DNA of 64,000 nt from an uncultured Lachnospiraceae bacterium (GTDB lineage Bacteria > Bacillota > Clostridia > Lachnospirales > Lachnospiraceae): assembly GCA_947176965.1 (NCBI GenBank), contig CAMWSU010000002.1:1-64000 (forward strand), read 5' to 3'. Below the pieces are notes generated by a model. It did no database searches, was not told where the DNA came from, and worked only from the letters and a program-made list of their open reading frames with translations. Shown piece by piece: positions 42,020 to 51,121 of the stretch. A program made the position numbers and the translations under genes. Numbering within the stretch: position 1 is the first letter of the stretch; each line of letters opens with the position of its first letter.

Positions 42020-43855
42020 TCAAATAAGAGCAGCATTCATCCGCCTTTTCACGCTCTCATATTCCTCCTTGGGAAGGAACGGGTACATATCGTCCGGTTC
42101 CGGCGATACCATCGTCCCATCCGGCAGCGCTTTGGACGCAAGCTTCGGTTCGAAATTCTGATTCGGATCTACGACGGCCTCCACGATCAACGGTCCCTCC
42201 TGCTTCAGAATTTCGTCCAACTTCCCAATCAGCCCGTCCGCATGATCAACCCGCCTGTAAGCGATCCCGTACGCATACGCAAGTTTTTCCATGTCTGGAA
42301 AACTGATGCCGTTATCCGCACACACTCCCACAAGCGGCGGCTCAAACAAATTGCTCTGGGTCTGTCTGATGGAATGATAGCCGTTATTATTGAGAATGAC
42401 AATGATCAGGTTTAAGTGATGATGCACCACGGTCTGAAGCTCCTGCAGATTCATCTGAAAGCTTCCGTCCCCGTCAATGCAGATCACTCGTTTCCCCGCC
42501 CTGGCAAAGCACACGCCCACTGCTGCCGGAAAACCGTAACCCATGGCGGCACAGCCCGAGTTTGTGAATAATCTCTGATCATCCTTTATGACCGCCGCCT
42601 GAAAGGTCATGACGCAGGCGCTGCCATTCCCACAAATAACAGCGTCTCCCTCAGACAGCATACCCGTAAACTCTTTCAGGAACACATACGGGTTTAACAG
42701 CCTGCTCTCATAATACTGCGGCCAAACAGCAGGATACTCCCGATCGATTTCCCTGCATAGGGACAGCCATCCTGTGTGATCACCTGTGATCGGCGCCCGT
42801 GCTTCTCCAACTGCCTTTGCGAGCGCTCTCATTACCTCCTTCACATCCGCATGAATCGGCATATCTGCCTTGACGGTTGGCTTGTGCAATTCCTTTTCAT
42901 CGATATCGACGATGATCTTATAAGCGTCTTTCGCAAAATTCTGATAATTATAACTGATCAGCCGGATGTTTAAGCGCGAGCCGAGCACCAGAAGCAGATC
43001 ACAGTTCTGTACGACAAAGTTGCCGCCCCTTGTTCCCACGGTTCCCGGTCTTCCGCAGTAAAGCGGATGCCCGTCGCAAAGAAGATCATGCGCATTCCAT
43101 GCCGTCACGACCGGTATCTGCAGCGCCTCGATACATTCTATAAATTCACGATAAGCATTTCCCAGTCTGATCCCGGTTCCCGCAAAGATCACGGGTCTTT
43201 TCGACTTTCTGATCTTTTCTATGATTTTTGCGGTCATTGCCTCGTCATAAACCGGATTTTCTTCCCGGACAACGGACGCATAACCTGAATCCCCCGCATC
43301 AAATCCAACGAGCTCGTCCGTCTCCACGACCGCTCCCTGAACGTCTACGGGAATATCGAGCCACACAGGACCTTTTCTTCCGTGATTGCACAAATACCAT
43401 GCCTTTTCCAAATGATAGCGGATCTTCTCCGGCTCTGTCACCATGACGGCATACTTTGTCATCGTTTTTGCGCAATCGACGATCTGAAATTCCTGATCTC
43501 CCAACTGTCTGACCGGTGTGCCGGTATACAGGGTCGTCGTTTCTCTTTTTACCTGCCCCGACACGATAAACATGGGAATCGAGTCCTGCCATCCCCCTAA
43601 GACCCCGGTTATGGCATTTGTCCCTCCCGGACCGCTTGTGACGCAGACTCCCGCCACCCTTCCGGTATACCTTGCATACCCTTCCGCCGCGATAGCGCAG
43701 GCCTGCTCATGATGGTTATAGATGCAGGAGAGCCCATCCTGATGGCCGAACGCGTCATTTAAGTGCATCGCCCCTCCTCCGGTCACGGTAAAGATATGGG
43801 TTACTCCCTGATCTCTTAAAAACTGCGAAATGTATTTGGCTGCTTTTATTTTCAT
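42020..43855 (-). CDS. ThDP-dependent enzyme, acetolactate-synthase type
   Basis: A 611-residue thiamine-diphosphate enzyme. The catalytic Glu is E50 in IYNHHEQACAIAAEGYAR; the ThDP-binding motif is GDGSFQMNLQELQT followed by the metal-binding NN in VILNNNGYHS. A central FAD/Rossmann-like domain and a C-terminal PP domain complete the normal acetolactate-synthase layout. In surface-glycan loci such enzymes can transfer an acyl unit from a 2-keto acid to a sugar ketone (the YerE branched-sugar route), so a branched sugar is possible (inference). Its neighbour upstream is the DRE-TIM aldolase, which may supply or use the same intermediate. A paralogue is at 52510. The next base downstream is the intracluster terminator. 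Confidence 0.85.
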   Translation of the reverse strand: MKIKAAKYISQFLRDQGVTHIFTVTGGGAMHLNDAFGHQDGLSCIYNHHEQACAIAAEGYARYTGRVAGVCVTSGPGGTNAITGVLGGWQDSIPMFIVSGQVKRETTTLYTGTPVRQLGDQEFQIVDCAKTMTKYAVMVTEPEKIRYHLEKAWYLCNHGRKGPVWLDIPVDVQGAVVETDELVGFDAGDSGYASVVREENPVYDEAMTAKIIEKIRKSKRPVIFAGTGIRLGNAYREFIECIEALQIPVVTAWNAHDLLCDGHPLYCGRPGTVGTRGGNFVVQNCDLLLVLGSRLNIRLISYNYQNFAKDAYKIIVDIDEKELHKPTVKADMPIHADVKEVMRALAKAVGEARAPITGDHTGWLSLCREIDREYPAVWPQYYESRLLNPYVFLKEFTGMLSEGDAVICGNGSACVMTFQAAVIKDDQRLFTNSGCAAMGYGFPAAVGVCFARAGKRVICIDGDGSFQMNLQELQTVVHHHLNLIIVILNNNGYHSIRQTQSNLFEPPLVGVCADNGISFPDMEKLAYAYGIAYRRVDHADGLIGKLDEILKQEGPLIVEAVVDPNQNFEPKLASKALPDGTMVSPEPDDMYPFLPKEEYESVKRRMNAALI

Positions 43856-43865
43856 GTTTATCCCT

Positions 43866-45506
43866 TTATATTCCTATGTTTTGCGGCAGGCGGTAGCTGG
43901 TTGTCGTAATAAAGGAAAGCTTCGCAAGATTTCTGATCCTCATAAGACTGCTCTCCACATCCGCATTCAACTCCCGTGCCTTTTTTTCATCAAAAAAGTG
44001 ATCTCTGTTCGGATTCGCGTAATCAAAGGTTTTTGAGGTGACATATCCGTCAAATCCCGCCAGTGCAATTTCTTTGATGCCAAAACTACTGAGCAGACGT
44101 ATCATCATGATCATGGGATTATCCACGATCATCGCCTGCTCGTCTAACAGTCCGCTATACCCAAGGGTATAGTCAAAAGAACCGTTTGTCTTTGTCACGT
44201 TTGTCGTCGCTATGATCTTTGTCCCATCACGCATTCCGGCAATTACCGAGGACAACTGCACATATTTCTTGGCATTACTGATAAAAAGATAATCCACCGG
44301 GTAATCCTTCGGCATGAAATTGATCGCGATCGTGACAGGGCGGTTACGACCGATATATTCATAGACGTTTTCTTTTTCATCTAAGAGGTGTCCGCCGGGT
44401 CCGAGTAAAAGAATCTGCTTCCCGGTCAGCCGCCCCTTCAGCCGTTCTTCGGCATTCTCGTCAGACAGCATAAATCTCTTTTGATATGCCACATACAGTT
44501 CTTCAATATATGCTTCATCGTACAGCAGTTTCCGTTCCTCTTTGATCATGTCCAAAATCTCATGGACGGACTTCATAGAAAGCTTCTGCTTGTCCATCAG
44601 ATAGTTCACATAGTTCGGATGGCAGTCATGCGATGCCGAAAGAAAAAACTTAAAATTGTATCCCCACGAAATCTGACGATAAATATCAAGAATTGCGCCA
44701 TCGATCGCCTCCAGCAGCTGGCTGCTGTCATAATGTTTTTCCCCATACTCATTCATATACATGGCAAGCAGCTCCGTAGGCGCATTTCCCGCGCTTTTTC
44801 CCATACCGTACAGGCTGCCGTCCACAAGAAGCATTCTTCCCTTTGGCGGATTTTCCATAAGTTCTACACAGTTTGCATAGGCAAGCTGAAAATTATTATG
44901 CGCATGATAGCCAAGCCCGATGTCCGGACGCAGCACCTGATCCGCCACCGTATAATAATGCGTCAGTCTCTTTTTGTGTAAAAGACCATACGTGTCCACA
45001 ATTGAAAAAGCATACGGATTCAGCTCATTGACCAATCCCAGTAATTCTTCAAATTCCTGATCATCATAGCTTGTTATGGATACCGACTGTACAAACACCT
45101 TATATCCCAGCTCTTTGATCTGATGGCAGAATTCGATTGCCTCATGCATCTTCTGCTTTTTGAAAATAACCCTGATCCCATCCAGACAGCAGCAGGAAGC
45201 GGGGGCAATATGATCGATCCCGCATGTGCCGTAATCAATCATCCCAACCACCATAGAAGATCCTTGGTCCAGACTGCCGTAAATTTTCTGTACGGCATCC
45301 GTATCCGGCATGATGGAGCAATCCGGATCAAATGCTCTCCGCTCATCCAAAAAGCCAACTTCGATGATATCCATCCCCGCACTGACCAAACGTTCGAATA
45401 TATTCACAATATTGCTTGCCCCAAAACGCCAATCATTCACATACCCGCCATCACGCAGGGTGCAATCCAGCAGTCTGATCACGTGTTTGTCCATATCAAT
45501 AACCAT
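43866..45506 (-). CDS. DRE-TIM aldolase with extra C-terminal domain
   Basis: A 546-residue protein. Residues about 8-290 are an HMGL/4-hydroxy-2-oxovalerate-aldolase-like barrel: VIRLLDCTLRDGGYVNDW (R-D metal motif), MDIIEVGFLDERRAFD, GLGYHAHNNFQLAYANC (H-x-H metal ligand) and LLVDGSLYGMGKSAGNAP. About 230 C-terminal residues form a Rossmann-like domain with KQILLLGPGGHLLDEKENVY and a EIALAGFDGYV segment. Together with the ThDP enzyme 10 bp downstream it forms a two-gene unit that could make or use a 2-oxo acid for sugar branching. No known pathway is assigned. A hairpin-rich gap of 118 bp separates it from the upstream membrane protein. Confidence 0.8.
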   Translation of the reverse strand: MVIDMDKHVIRLLDCTLRDGGYVNDWRFGASNIVNIFERLVSAGMDIIEVGFLDERRAFDPDCSIMPDTDAVQKIYGSLDQGSSMVVGMIDYGTCGIDHIAPASCCCLDGIRVIFKKQKMHEAIEFCHQIKELGYKVFVQSVSITSYDDQEFEELLGLVNELNPYAFSIVDTYGLLHKKRLTHYYTVADQVLRPDIGLGYHAHNNFQLAYANCVELMENPPKGRMLLVDGSLYGMGKSAGNAPTELLAMYMNEYGEKHYDSSQLLEAIDGAILDIYRQISWGYNFKFFLSASHDCHPNYVNYLMDKQKLSMKSVHEILDMIKEERKLLYDEAYIEELYVAYQKRFMLSDENAEERLKGRLTGKQILLLGPGGHLLDEKENVYEYIGRNRPVTIAINFMPKDYPVDYLFISNAKKYVQLSSVIAGMRDGTKIIATTNVTKTNGSFDYTLGYSGLLDEQAMIVDNPMIMMIRLLSSFGIKEIALAGFDGYVTSKTFDYANPNRDHFFDEKKARELNADVESSLMRIRNLAKLSFITTTSYRLPQNIGI

Positions 45507-45624
45507 GCCTTTCTCGCAACCAGCAAACTTGAATGCGTATGAAATACGCTATGCCGCCGGCACAATATTTGCAAAGCGAACTTGTTCGCTTTTGAAAAAT
45601 CTTTGATTTTTCAGTCTACCCTCT
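45507..45624. repeat. Hairpin-rich gap at the module boundary
   Basis: Three perfect small hairpins lie in this gap: GCGTAT-GAA-ATACGC (45535-45549), AAAGCGAAC-TT-GTTCGCTTT (45573-45592) and, directly next to it, TGAAAAATC-TTT-GATTTTTCA (45593-45613). None has a long T-run on the minus strand, so classic termination is unlikely. No ORF or clear promoter is seen. Confidence 0.65.
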
Positions 45625-47562
45625 TCAGAATCTAAAATAAATATAATCTCCACTATACATTTTGATCTCTCGATTCGGAATGATCGTGATACACTGCGCT
45701 TCTTCGTTAAAATATTCTTTTGGAATATAGCAGCTCGCATGGTTATAATCCATCACACCTACCTCATGCCCGTTTACGATCAACTGATAATTTACAGAAT
45801 TATCCATCAGAATCCCGACATCTTCAAAATATACATCCCGTTCTACCGCTGTGTCAAACTGTATTTGAAATCTCTCCGTCACAAGCGCGTTCGCCTCTAC
45901 GGAAAACTCAATGCCACTCAGACAGTAATCCTCCACCAAATACATATCCTTCGGATCAATTGCCTCAATCACAGTCAATTCCGACAAAACCTCGGGTTCT
46001 CTTTTTCGTGCAAGATATTTGAAAAAGAAATTATCCGTATTTCCTGAAAAGTTAAGCCCCGACAATATTGTCTGCGTGGTGTGTGCCAGTTGTTCATCTC
46101 CCTGCAGCTCCAGTTTGATCGAATCTGCTATCCAGTGAATTCCGGTCACACTGCCTATGCACAGACAGACAACAAGCGCCACATTCAAAATCTTTCGTTT
46201 TCCCCATTCTCCCAGCTGATCAATGATCAATAATACAAGGATCAACAGAGCCGGCATGGACGCCTTCAGACAGAAATCGCAGAATACGCCGATCTCGATC
46301 CACGGGCATACTAACAAAGTACCCACAGTGATCCAAAATACTGCACTTTTTTTATACTTTTTGTACAGCAGTGCAAAGTATATCCCCACCTCAAAGAAAA
46401 TAAATATCAAATACGTTCCTAATCTGTTCCAGATCACTTTATTCCAAATATCTGCCAAAGCGCCTGCTGTCTGTGACAGTAATACCGGAAAAGACTGTAC
46501 GGATGCGGATAACAGCATGGGAGGAATCCATCCCGTCTGATAAGTATTCGGACCGTGATACGCGCTCGCGGCATTTGATATTACATACAAAAAACTGATG
46601 ATCCCGATCAGTCCCCCTCCCGCTATGTTCTGCAGGCTGCAGGTCTCCCTGATCTTGTCCGTAAAGCTCTTCCCTTCCTCTTTTTTGAATATCACGTACA
46701 GAACATAGGGTATGATTCCCACAAAGGGAAAGGTCGCACTCAAAATCAGTGTGGACCACACCAGCACGATATTGCTTCTCCGGGGCTGATTGATCACCAG
46801 CATTGTCGTTAAAAAACAGGGAACTGTTGTATTATATGCGCCTCCTAACTGTGCGACATGGGACAGATAATTAAAATTATTAATGGCAAAGTCGAGATAT
46901 TTCGTTGAGAACAATGGAGAATCAATATAGATATTCTGCCGGATAATGTCAAGTCCGCTGAAAAAGATCACAATGAACATCGGCCATATCTCTATTTTTT
47001 TCCTATACATGCACAGCAGGCTGTACATCAGCATAAGACCTGCCCATGCCCATATGATCTGAAAAATATAACCTGCCTCAAGTGACAGGAGCTTTCCCAC
47101 AAGCGCGCTTGGAAACCAAAATCCGTTATAATAAACCAGCGCTCTCATGACAGAGTTTGTCCCTACAAATACGCCATGTTGCGCGGGCCATTTCAGATTT
47201 ACCATAATATTAAAAATGGCATCCCTGCATTGATGATCGTTATTCTGATAAAACACGTCGCCAATACCTGACAAGATGATCCATATGAAAACTACAATAC
47301 CGACCAATCCAATTTTTAATAAGTCTTTTTTATGAATGATCGGAAAATCAGATACGCTTTCTTCCCTAATTGCCTTGATCATAGAAAAACCTACAATCAG
47401 CACGACAGGTATTGCATACCCTATCTTCAGATATCCTCCAGCAAATATCAAAAAAGGGAGGATTAAATAGACATAGCTTGCCGCAATCATGAGTTTCGTT
47501 CTTAACGCCATCTTTCTTCTCCATTTCCGCGCTGCCATTTTGCTCGGTTTACCATTTATCAT
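45625..47562 (-). CDS. Large polytopic membrane protein, probable GT-C glycosyltransferase
   Basis: A 645-residue integral membrane protein with about 11-12 helices and a roughly 130-residue beta-rich C-terminal part. The first extracytoplasmic loop has FYQNNDHQCRDAIFNIMVNL, where N-D-H and D can serve as the acidic GT-C site. It probably transfers a sugar from a polyprenyl-phosphate donor outside the cell. The longer frame from 47910 overlaps the flippase gene; the ATG at 47562 overlaps its stop by ATGA and is the likely start. Its neighbours are the flippase upstream and the hairpin gap downstream. Confidence 0.65.
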   Translation of the reverse strand: MINGKPSKMAARKWRRKMALRTKLMIAASYVYLILPFLIFAGGYLKIGYAIPVVLIVGFSMIKAIREESVSDFPIIHKKDLLKIGLVGIVVFIWIILSGIGDVFYQNNDHQCRDAIFNIMVNLKWPAQHGVFVGTNSVMRALVYYNGFWFPSALVGKLLSLEAGYIFQIIWAWAGLMLMYSLLCMYRKKIEIWPMFIVIFFSGLDIIRQNIYIDSPLFSTKYLDFAINNFNYLSHVAQLGGAYNTTVPCFLTTMLVINQPRRSNIVLVWSTLILSATFPFVGIIPYVLYVIFKKEEGKSFTDKIRETCSLQNIAGGGLIGIISFLYVISNAASAYHGPNTYQTGWIPPMLLSASVQSFPVLLSQTAGALADIWNKVIWNRLGTYLIFIFFEVGIYFALLYKKYKKSAVFWITVGTLLVCPWIEIGVFCDFCLKASMPALLILVLLIIDQLGEWGKRKILNVALVVCLCIGSVTGIHWIADSIKLELQGDEQLAHTTQTILSGLNFSGNTDNFFFKYLARKREPEVLSELTVIEAIDPKDMYLVEDYCLSGIEFSVEANALVTERFQIQFDTAVERDVYFEDVGILMDNSVNYQLIVNGHEVGVMDYNHASCYIPKEYFNEEAQCITIIPNREIKMYSGDYIYFRF

Positions 47563-48842
47563 ATCTTTTGTGCATGCATGTGAATGTTTTTTATTACAAT
47601 TGTCCCGAACATGACAGCCAGTAACAGCATGATGCCCCCATAACAGACGGCTGCTCCGAAGCTCCCCCATGTTCTCACAACAACCGGAAACATGCATAAT
47701 GACAAAATTGCCCCTGCACCGTAACCGATTATAATATACCGTTGGAGACGCATCACCGTCAGAATCACAACAAAGAAGCTTACACTCGCAAGTACCCCTC
47801 CGCCCCCTACCAGCAGCAATAATTCCGTCCGATATGCTGTCAGATCCGTATGATATAGTAAAGACAATACCGGAACTCCCAGCAGATAAGCCCCCATGAC
47901 ACACAGACATGTCAGGAGCAGGATGATGCCTGTCTGGGTTTTGATCTTCCTGACGATCTGCTCATATCTGCCTTCCCTCCATGCTGCTGCAATGGATACG
48001 ATGATGGGCTGATACAGAAAGCTGCTGAGCAGTCCTACCACAAAGACCGGCATGCTCACAAAGCCCCAGCATGCCGTATCCTGTTCCGTCATATAGACAT
48101 CAATCGAATATTTTGGCGCATTGCTGATATAGAAGGTCATAAACCCCATCAGACACAGCGGCAGACATTCCTTTCCCAAAGAAACGATATTCTTCGGATA
48201 CACCTTTTCGGATTCCTGCCGAAAGCGGGGATATGTCCGATATTTGCAGACGAGAAACAGGGTCAGCGAAACAAGCAGCGCCGCAGCCGTAGTCCGGAAC
48301 AGATTCCGTGTAAACGGCAGCAAAACCAAATATGTGAGCAGAATGCCGGACCATCTGAGTACAAACATCTTAGCCCCCGTATCCAGTCTCCCGTTTTTCT
48401 GATACAGCCCCCAGTATACATCCTCAAACGCTTCCACTGCAAAGATCATGCACATGAGCAGCACGGTCCCCATTTTATACACAGAATCGCCCCGCATGAA
48501 TACCCCATACAACGCACAGACAATACTGATCAGTATCATACTCACTACCGTAACGACCCTCAGGCGGAAATATACATGAAAAGAATAGTTTCCCTGATCC
48601 GTGATCTGATAATTCCTGACCCCGTATTTCCCGATCGCCGCAAGCAGATTCGCTGTTGCAAACGCGATCGTCAGAATGCCCGCATCTTCAAGTCCTGTAA
48701 CTCTTGTTACAAGCATGGACATTAATACAGCTTCAGACGCGTTTAATAAGCCCGCTGCCGTGTTCCATATATAATCCCGTTTTGAAACTGTCTCCTCACG
48801 GATTTTTTCTTTTTTCTCATTGTCTTTGTATGTCGTCTTCAT
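47559..48842 (-). CDS. Polysaccharide flippase (Wzx/MATE-like)
   Basis: A 427-residue membrane protein with about 12 hydrophobic segments and basic loops, of the oligosaccharide flippase type. The start has RDYIWNTAAGLLNASEAVLM, typical of Wzx-like proteins, and the C-terminus is a hydrophobic pair before a short basic tail. It would move lipid-linked repeat units or sugar-charged polyprenyl to the outer face. The ATG at 48842 overlaps the GtrB-like gene by 26 bp; a TTG one codon upstream is also possible. It is the only flippase in the window. Confidence 0.82.
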   Translation of the reverse strand: MKTTYKDNEKKEKIREETVSKRDYIWNTAAGLLNASEAVLMSMLVTRVTGLEDAGILTIAFATANLLAAIGKYGVRNYQITDQGNYSFHVYFRLRVVTVVSMILISIVCALYGVFMRGDSVYKMGTVLLMCMIFAVEAFEDVYWGLYQKNGRLDTGAKMFVLRWSGILLTYLVLLPFTRNLFRTTAAALLVSLTLFLVCKYRTYPRFRQESEKVYPKNIVSLGKECLPLCLMGFMTFYISNAPKYSIDVYMTEQDTACWGFVSMPVFVVGLLSSFLYQPIIVSIAAAWREGRYEQIVRKIKTQTGIILLLTCLCVMGAYLLGVPVLSLLYHTDLTAYRTELLLLVGGGGVLASVSFFVVILTVMRLQRYIIIGYGAGAILSLCMFPVVVRTWGSFGAAVCYGGIMLLLAVMFGTIVIKNIHMHAQKI

Positions 48843-49767
48843 CAAAATTAATCAATTCCTTTTCGATCACCGGAAGCTGCTTTGTGACTCTTTTCAGAAT
48901 CGTTCCGACATACTCGCCCACCAGACCGATAAACAGAATCTGCACCGATCCTATGAAAAATATTCCGATCAGCATCGGTGCGGTTCCTGCCGAAAACCGA
49001 TTCCAATAGATCAGCTTTAGTATCAGATAGACAATGCCGATGAGAAAACAGATCATCGACATCAAACAGCCCATTACCGTCACAGTCCTGAGCGGCGCAG
49101 TAGAAGTCGAGACCAGCGTGTCCAGCGCATAATCAAAATACCTGCCAATATTATAACTGGATTTCCCGCTTTTCCTCTTATTCTGTTTGTACGGAATCAG
49201 CTTGACAGGATATCCCATCTCAGCAATTAACGTTCGAAAGGAAATATCCGGATCAGATTCCAACATCTCTTTCAAAACCTTTCTGTCATGTAAGCAGATA
49301 CCGGATATGTGCTTATATTGGGGAATCGGCGAAAACATATTGATGATATTGTAGTATAAATCACGCAGTTTGTATTTGACAACCCCTTCCTCACTGGCAG
49401 TCTTCTGCCCGTAGACCAACAAATATCCTTCCTCCCATGCCCTGAGGAACTCGGGAATCAGCTCCGGCGGATCCTGCAAATCCGAAGCAAGGGCGATCAC
49501 AACCTCTCCTGTACAATGGCGCATCGCGTTTCTGGGCGATTTGCGCGGGCCGTAATTCCGATTATTTATGATCACTTTTATGCGTTTGTCCTCGCTCGCC
49601 AGCCGGCGCAGAACATCCTGCGTCCCATCCTCGGAAGCATTGTCCGAAAACACGATCTCATACCGGTATGACTCTTTTTCCATTACGGCTTCAATTCGTT
49701 TCACCAATTCTTCCACATTGTTTACTTCATTATAGCAGGCAATGCAGAAACTAATCTTTTTCTCCAA
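48817..49767 (-). CDS. GtrB-like polyprenyl-phosphate glycosyltransferase
   Basis: A 316-residue DPM1/GtrB enzyme. Motifs are ISFCIACYNEVNNVEELVKR, EIVFSDNASEDGTQDVLRRL, VIALASDLQDPPELIPEFL (D-x-Q-D-P) and two C-terminal helices near residues 230-295. It makes a polyprenyl-phosphate sugar for GT-C proteins nearby. The start codon is TTG, five bases after the stop of the pyruvyl-transferase-like gene, with GGGGTAAG as weak ribosome site. It is the paralogue of the gene at 40956. Confidence 0.89.
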   Translation of the reverse strand: MEKKISFCIACYNEVNNVEELVKRIEAVMEKESYRYEIVFSDNASEDGTQDVLRRLASEDKRIKVIINNRNYGPRKSPRNAMRHCTGEVVIALASDLQDPPELIPEFLRAWEEGYLLVYGQKTASEEGVVKYKLRDLYYNIINMFSPIPQYKHISGICLHDRKVLKEMLESDPDISFRTLIAEMGYPVKLIPYKQNKRKSGKSSYNIGRYFDYALDTLVSTSTAPLRTVTVMGCLMSMICFLIGIVYLILKLIYWNRFSAGTAPMLIGIFFIGSVQILFIGLVGEYVGTILKRVTKQLPVIEKELINFDEDDIQRQ

Positions 49768-49772
49768 CTCAC

Positions 49773-51035
49773 TTACCCCGCTGTTGTGGCCATGCTGAGA
49801 AAATCAACCGTTTCTCTCTTTCCCAGTTTCGCAAGCATCTCTTTGGCACATGCCTCGCCGGACCACGTCGTAATAAAAATGTATTCTTTCGTATATTCTT
49901 TGAGTGCTTCCGGCTTTAGAATCGGTACCCCAAAAAACTCTCCGGTACAATAGCTGTCTATCACGGCTCTACATCTGCTGTCCGGATATATCTCCTGTAT
50001 AACCTGATATACATTCATTCCAATCTGTCCGGCTCCCCATAAAACATAATCAAAAGAGCCTTTTCTCTCCTCCGGCAGTCTTTCAAGCACCTTTCGATAA
50101 TAGTTCCCATAGGGACTCCTGTCCCTGATCTCATAAAAATAGCCCAGATCGGCTGCTTCCCCAAATCTTTGCACGGTCTCCTTGATCTTTGCGATCGCAA
50201 TATCAAGCATCTGCGCTTTTCTGTCCTCATAAGAAACAGTCTGTCCTTCCCATTGTATCATAGAATATGTCTCCGGGGTAAAAATCCGTAAATAACGGTC
50301 AATCCATCCCATCCTCGGCGAAAGGTTGTCCGTCACGGGAATTACCGGAATTCCCGCAGACATACATGGCGACATACAATGCAGTCTTGAGGTAACGACC
50401 AGCTTTGCCTGCGTTTTGTACGTCTCCCAAAGCTCATTCACGATTTTCTCAACATAGTTCTTGTCCCTTACTTCCTTCTCATTACGAATATGGCTCACTC
50501 TGACGATTTCGCCGGAAAGTTCTCCTTCATGCCCGCGATAATACGCTTCAAACGATTCCGGAACATCCACGAAGAAAATCTTATTTCCCTTTCCGGCATG
50601 TTCCACGCGAGGCATTGTTGCGGTAACACATCCATATAAATAAGCCGGGATATGATTTGCTCTCATAATTTCCATCGTAAACTCGTCCCTGCATCCAATC
50701 GGCGCATAAAATCTGAAATAGTCCGCCAGCTCCTGCGGAAGCCGCTGCGCGGAAAAATAGGAAAGTCCCAAAAAGACCGGTATGATACGCGGAGGCAGCG
50801 GGATGATATCGATAATCCAGTTAAAAGACAGATTGATATTGATCGGGAGGAGCAGATATTCTCCGTCATATCGATGAATCTCTGTTAATTCAATCCTTAC
50901 AACGTCCTCCCTTTTAATCCCCATACGCTCATATATATACAGAACTGCCTCTGTCTGCATCCAGTCTCCCAAATTGATATAGGACCTATCTTCTTTGGAA
51001 CTGATCGGAGTGACTACCAAAACTCCATACTTCAT
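49773..51035 (-). CDS. Polysaccharide pyruvyl transferase with Rossmann-like C-terminal domain
   Basis: A 420-residue two-domain protein. The first 270 residues have YINLGDWMQTEAVLYIYERM, YAPIGCRDEFTMEIMRANHI, and VVTSRLHCMSPCMSAGIPVI, the core of the pyruvyl-transferase family, which puts ketal-linked pyruvate on sugars. The last 110 residues have YVLWGAGQIGMNVYQVIQEI and a CRAVIDSYCTGEFFGVPIL segment, a small Rossmann domain of the PglD-N type. It shares this layout with the next gene and with the broken copy at 19781. The site is strong (AAGGGAGGCAGATT). Confidence 0.82.
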   Translation of the reverse strand: MKYGVLVVTPISSKEDRSYINLGDWMQTEAVLYIYERMGIKREDVVRIELTEIHRYDGEYLLLPININLSFNWIIDIIPLPPRIIPVFLGLSYFSAQRLPQELADYFRFYAPIGCRDEFTMEIMRANHIPAYLYGCVTATMPRVEHAGKGNKIFFVDVPESFEAYYRGHEGELSGEIVRVSHIRNEKEVRDKNYVEKIVNELWETYKTQAKLVVTSRLHCMSPCMSAGIPVIPVTDNLSPRMGWIDRYLRIFTPETYSMIQWEGQTVSYEDRKAQMLDIAIAKIKETVQRFGEAADLGYFYEIRDRSPYGNYYRKVLERLPEERKGSFDYVLWGAGQIGMNVYQVIQEIYPDSRCRAVIDSYCTGEFFGVPILKPEALKEYTKEYIFITTWSGEACAKEMLAKLGKRETVDFLSMATTAG

Positions 51036-51121
51036 AATCTGCCTCCCTTAGAATGATTTATTATGTTCGGAAGAAAACAGTGAGCGTATGGGTGATTAAA
51101 AACTACCATTCCCTCTTACCG

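Noticed and set aside
42020-43855. Housekeeping acetolactate synthase (ilvB)
   Set aside because: No regulatory subunit or branched-chain amino-acid gene nearby, and a paralogue exists in the same glycan cluster.
47563-47910. Upstream extension of the polytopic protein
   Set aside because: It overlaps the flippase gene by 350 bp with Cys/Gly-rich, non-hydrophobic composition; the ATGA start at 47562 is far better.
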